Below, in pieces: positions 60,266 to 64,000 of a stretch of 64,000 bases of DNA. The notes under the pieces were generated by a model that was not told the origin of the DNA, made no database searches, and saw only the letters and a program-made list of their open reading frames with translations. Source of the stretch: Xanthostigma xanthostigma (taxonomy: Eukaryota; Arthropoda; Insecta; Raphidioptera; Raphidiidae); assembly GCA_963575645.1 (NCBI GenBank), contig OY754476.1, forward strand, positions 2,418,001 through 2,482,000, written 5' to 3'. The translations under genes and the position numbers were made by a program. How positions within the stretch are numbered: position 1 is the first letter of the stretch; each line of letters begins with the position of its first letter.

Positions 60266-61317
60266 AAATAACAATTACAGTCTGTTACTAAAATACTAGT
60301 CTTCAATGATTGGTTATTTAATAACACGTCTTAAATAACAAATATGCCATTTCAATACTATTTTTACTACAAAAAAATTTCAAATATGTAATGAAATTAG
60401 TTGAAAAAAAAATATAAAATTGAACTTTTATTACCCCAAGCGGATCAACACTTATAACTTTTATGAACCTGAATACGTGATGAAAATGTCAACAAACCGT
60501 TTTTATGTTTTTTCGTATGAATAATAATATGTCAATGTTACCTTGTACTATTTTAATTTTATTCAATAATAATATTTTTTCTACCTTTTAGTAGACGATG
60601 TGCAGAAACGAAATTAAGCAATAAAAATAAGTGTTTTCGGTTGTATAACTTAAAACAAGTTCAAAAGATAAATAAATTATTATTTTTATTCTTTTATTGT
60701 ATATTTTTCATTTGCAATTGAGCGAATTTCTAATTATTGTTTTCGAAGTGTAAATCTACAGAATGTTTATACGATCCAATCTATATTGTTTAAGAGATCT
60801 ATGGGATCCATAAAACGCAGCGCTCACCCTATCAATCTTAGCTTACGTTGCTTATGTACTTCCGGAACTCATTCTATGATATCATATCATTGTTCCTCTT
60901 CAAAACTAAGCCAGTTTACCCTCTTTGATTTTTGTACTTTAAGAATACAAAAAAACTTAACTTAAGTAAACCTGTTTACTCGTAAATTAAAAATAATTTT
61001 AGGATGACCGAAATGTGCTGTTTATTAAAAAAAAGTAGTGAAACTTCTAGCATTTGCTGAACATTTTTTTGTTACTTCACTTATTTTTGTTTTATTATTA
61101 TATTTGTTTATAATGTAAAAAGCACATACCTTATATTTATTATTATTTAAATATTATAGTTTAAACTATATTTTAATCAAATAGTTCTTATTTTTTGTTT
61201 AAATAATTTTGCGTTTTATTTTTAAAGATCAATGTCATTATTTGACATACCTATAAGTATAGTTTTTTTTTTGTCAGAGCGTTACAGTCTATATAGGTAA
61301 CCCTATTTTAAAATGTC
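60266..61317. other. A/T-rich spacer, no gene seen
   Basis: No coding pattern and no repeat with defined ends was recognised. Confidence 0.4.
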
Positions 61318-61323
61318 AAAAAT

Positions 61324-61578
61324 TTGTTTTTTAAAGTGATCATTCTATTTGTAACAAATAGTGATATTTGCATCAACAATTTTAACTCAAGGGGTAGAAG
61401 CAATTTAGCTATTCCATCACATAATACAACTAAATTTGAAGATTCGGCATATTACATGTGTATTATATGCTACAACAAGTTACCAAACGAAATAATGAAG
61501 ATCGCGTCTTTTAAACTCAGTAACTGCATGCACAATTATGCGTTTTTTGTTACGTTTTTCGATCTAGGAAGTAGATAA
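61324..61578 (+). pseudogene. Non-LTR retrotransposon reverse transcriptase, C-terminal fragment
   Basis: The frame contains NFNSRGRSNLAIPSHNTTKF, then EDSAYYMCIICYNKLPNEI, and ends with MHNYAFF. The order YNTR-like motif, IP.H.TTKFE.S..Y and YNKLP.EI is the conserved tail after the polymerase domain in many insect non-LTR elements of the Jockey/CR1 type. Only the last ~85 residues remain, with no polymerase or endonuclease domain. It is a 5'-truncated or decayed copy. Confidence 0.75.
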
Positions 61579-61952
61579 ATTATTTTTTCATTTAAACTAT
61601 TTTATTATTTTGAAATTTCTTCTTACTTTTTTTTATTAAATTATTAAAGCGTATAAGGCAGAGCGGATGTTATAGTAAGATAGAGATTCTCCTTTGCATA
61701 GAGCTCACCTCAACTTCCTGTTTTTTCCTTGCTTTTTTTGCATTACAGTAACCAAGTTTTTATTAGGTTATCCATCCTGTAGGAAAACTGAGTACCTCCA
61801 GTTAATATACTTCGTCTTTGCTCAACCCAATCGTAAACTATGACATATGATTTATACAGGCTGCTACTGAAAAATATGATCCATACATTTGCCAAGATTC
61901 AACTATACAAATAACAGAGAATTCTGAATAGTAGTTCTTATTTTATTACAAA

Positions 61953-62262
61953 CTAGCGGTCCCGCCCGGTTTCACCTGGGTGCAAAAGAACGAATAGGGA
62001 AGGGAAGGACATGAGTACGCACATACATCTTAGTTTACCGAGATGAATGCTGTGTTCAAATTTCATGATGATCGGAGTTACCGTTCAAAAGTTTTTGTCG
62101 GACGGACAAATTTTGAGTTACATTGTGCAACGTTTTTCATTGATGCTCCACTCCTATTGGTCGTAGCGTGATATTATATAGCCTACAGCCTTCCTCGATA
62201 AATGGGCTATCCAACAAAAAAAAAATTTTCAATTCGAACAGACAAACAAACTAGAATATAGA
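61953..62262 (-). mobile_element. Non-autonomous Helitron, short form with terminal deletion
   Basis: A (61952) and T (62263) flank it. The 3' end matches the family (CTAGCGGTCCCGCCCGG on the + strand). The stretch holding CAGTAGTTCCTGAGATTAGC is missing near the 5' end. It has the empty TTTTTGTCGGACGGAC site. Confidence 0.88.
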
Positions 62263-62592
62263 TTAACACAAATGTAGATGCATTGTGTATTTATCTCCAA
62301 GATGGCAAGGATAGGGCTGATGCCTGATAGGTCTGTCTCTAGCTTTAGGATCTATAGGGTGTTTGCAACCATTCAAAGAAAAATGTCTTTGGTTCAATAG
62401 AAGTTTGTTGATAAACTTTTTTTAGTGTAGGGAGGTTCGCCAAGATTCTTAATCTGGGGCTCGCTTCAGGATGTGGGAGCCATGATCTCCAGTAAAATAA
62501 AAAAAGATCAGGTATAATTTTTATATTTTTAACTTCAGTATTTCCTATGGTCACCTTCTACTATGCAAAAGATGTTTAAAAAAAAACCCTTT

Positions 62593-62847
62593 GCACTCCG
62601 GGAGTGCCGGCGGAAGTGAAAACTTGAATATTAACGTCTTACGAATTTTCGATCAAAATGGTTTGTATCATAGATTGCATTTTTATGTACGATATTTCAA
62701 CGCTAGATGTCTAACGTTGTATAAACAATATACAGTCAAACCTTAGTGAGTGAGAACTGGGAACGGTCACGTGTCCTTGACGCGAGTTTAACATTTTTTA
62801 CCCATTACAAAAAAAGTGTACAACGCCGCTAAAGAAGTTTTCACTTC
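62593..62847 (+). mobile_element. Inverted-repeat element, CTCCGGGAGTGCCGGC family, copy 2
   Basis: It starts GCACTCCGGGAGTGCCGGC and ends GAAGTTTTCACTTC. Outer parts match 10489-10727. About 100 bp in the middle (about 62656-62767) differ, including CAGTCAAACCTTAGTGAGTG, which may be a remnant of another element. Confidence 0.8.
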
Positions 62848-64000
62848 AAAAATTACATAATCAACGGAAAAAATCTACTGTGGCAACACTGATCAGACTC
62901 GAAACACGCATCTGTGCAATAATGGTTATGTAATGTTGAGAACAGTCTAAGGGGAAAAAGAACTGCAAGTATCGAAGATAATAATATGTGTAAAATTAAG
63001 TAGTGTCTGCCTTTAAAATCCATAGGGAACAACTGTCTGCATCCTTTAACTTACATATCCACCTGAGAGAGTCCCTTAATTTAACTTGAGATTAACTTTC
63101 CGTTCCGTTTGATCGGGGCAGATTTTAGTTACGAAATCCTCGACTTGATTTAAATTTTTTCACACGACTCACCCCTTTTTTGTCATAGCGATAGTCTATG
63201 CCACTCGGGAAGAAATAAGATTTTAAGACATGAAAAAAAATCGGAATTACCCTTTGGGTTATATACCAAGGTCCGAAGGATATGTCCGCTCCTTGACAGT
63301 CGAAGGTAAAAATAACTGGTTTTAGGATTCAAAGTAAATTGGCAACCCTGTTTCTATGATTGCTGAGATTTATTCTATAACCAGTGCTTGAACGTTTAAT
63401 ATTGTATTTCAATCCATTTAAGTAAATGTTTGAAATGTAATTATAACAGATAAAGATAATATTTAATAGCTTTCCTATAAATTAACGATAAGAAACGTAT
63501 AACTTTTATTGGAAAATTTACATCCGATCAGAATAAAAACGTCAATTTTGTCGCAATTAAACAATATAATGATGTATTTCACTTTTAATGATGTTGCATT
63601 TGGCGTTAGAACTGTAAATAAACAGAAATATGCGTATAAAATTTGAATTTTGAATGGAAAGATGTCAAATTGAAAAAAATGCATAATGATACGGGATTTA
63701 TGAGTAAACTGAATCTATTTCCGGTAGTTTTGTTACGAAAAAATGTTTTTATAACACGCGCATGTAAAATTTGTGTTTTACGGACCAGTGGCGCAAATAA
63801 CGCCCCCGCAATCCCCGCGTTGCGGGGGGGGGGGGGGCAAAAGTCAAGTGAAAACAAACAACAATACATTTATTTCAATCGCACAATATTATTTTTAAAA
63901 AGGAACAACAATAAATGAACAATAATTCAATGTGCCGAAATAAAATTGAAGTTACGTATACTTAACTTTAACTAACAATTTTAATTTATTTATACCGCAA
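62848..64000. other. Terminal spacer, no gene seen
   Basis: No gene was recognised. At 63787-63837, CAGTGGCGCAAATAACGCCC and a G run resemble one end of a CAGTG-type hAT element, without a partner end. The window stops in A/T-rich sequence. Confidence 0.4.

Overview
This is an A+T-rich animal nuclear window, almost certainly from an insect. Two intron-rich genes can be reconstructed completely on the + strand. Intron ends follow GT..AG, and the intergenic DNA is packed with small non-autonomous transposons. The Helitron family (5' TCTATACTAATAT, 3' hairpin plus CTAG) resembles the Lep1-type Helitrons known from insects. I cannot fix the order from sequence alone.

Genes. (1) 4877-10243: histidine ammonia-lyase in 18 coding exons, 665 residues, with an intact Ala-Ser-Gly cofactor triad. 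This is the first step of histidine breakdown to urocanate. (2) 12920-17197: a single-domain peptidylglycine alpha-hydroxylating monooxygenase (PHM) in 9 coding exons, 340 residues. It has a signal peptide and all expected copper ligands, and acts in neuropeptide amidation. (3) 28524-34926: three in-frame candidate exons with good splice sites that may be the 5' end of a third + strand gene. I do not recognise its product and could not follow it further. HAL and PHM are independent neighbours with no evident shared function.

Mobile DNA. Most other structure is transposon-derived. There is a hAT MITE family of about 520 bp (four full copies, each with an 8-bp target duplication, plus one fragment), and several other hAT elements with 8-bp duplications. 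One of these keeps a piece of transposase C-terminus. Helitrons are present in three sequence types, one with at least seven copies. Others are a Harbinger-like MITE, a pair of inverted 310-317 bp inverted-repeat elements, a pogo/Tigger remnant with a hAT MITE inside it, a tRNA-derived SINE in a PHM intron, long foldbacks, and a C-terminal non-LTR reverse-transcriptase fragment.

Layout: 1-2548 no gene; 2549-4245 Helitron and minisatellite foldback; 4877-10243 HAL; 10.3-12.9 kb spacer with a TIR element and a tRNA-like segment; 12.9-17.2 kb PHM; 17.2-28.5 kb spacer; 28.5-34.9 kb possible gene start; 35-64 kb repeat-dense DNA. I found no prokaryote-like genes, CRISPR array or viral gene. The most notable signal is the nested and composite transposon architecture, in which target duplications give insertion order directly.
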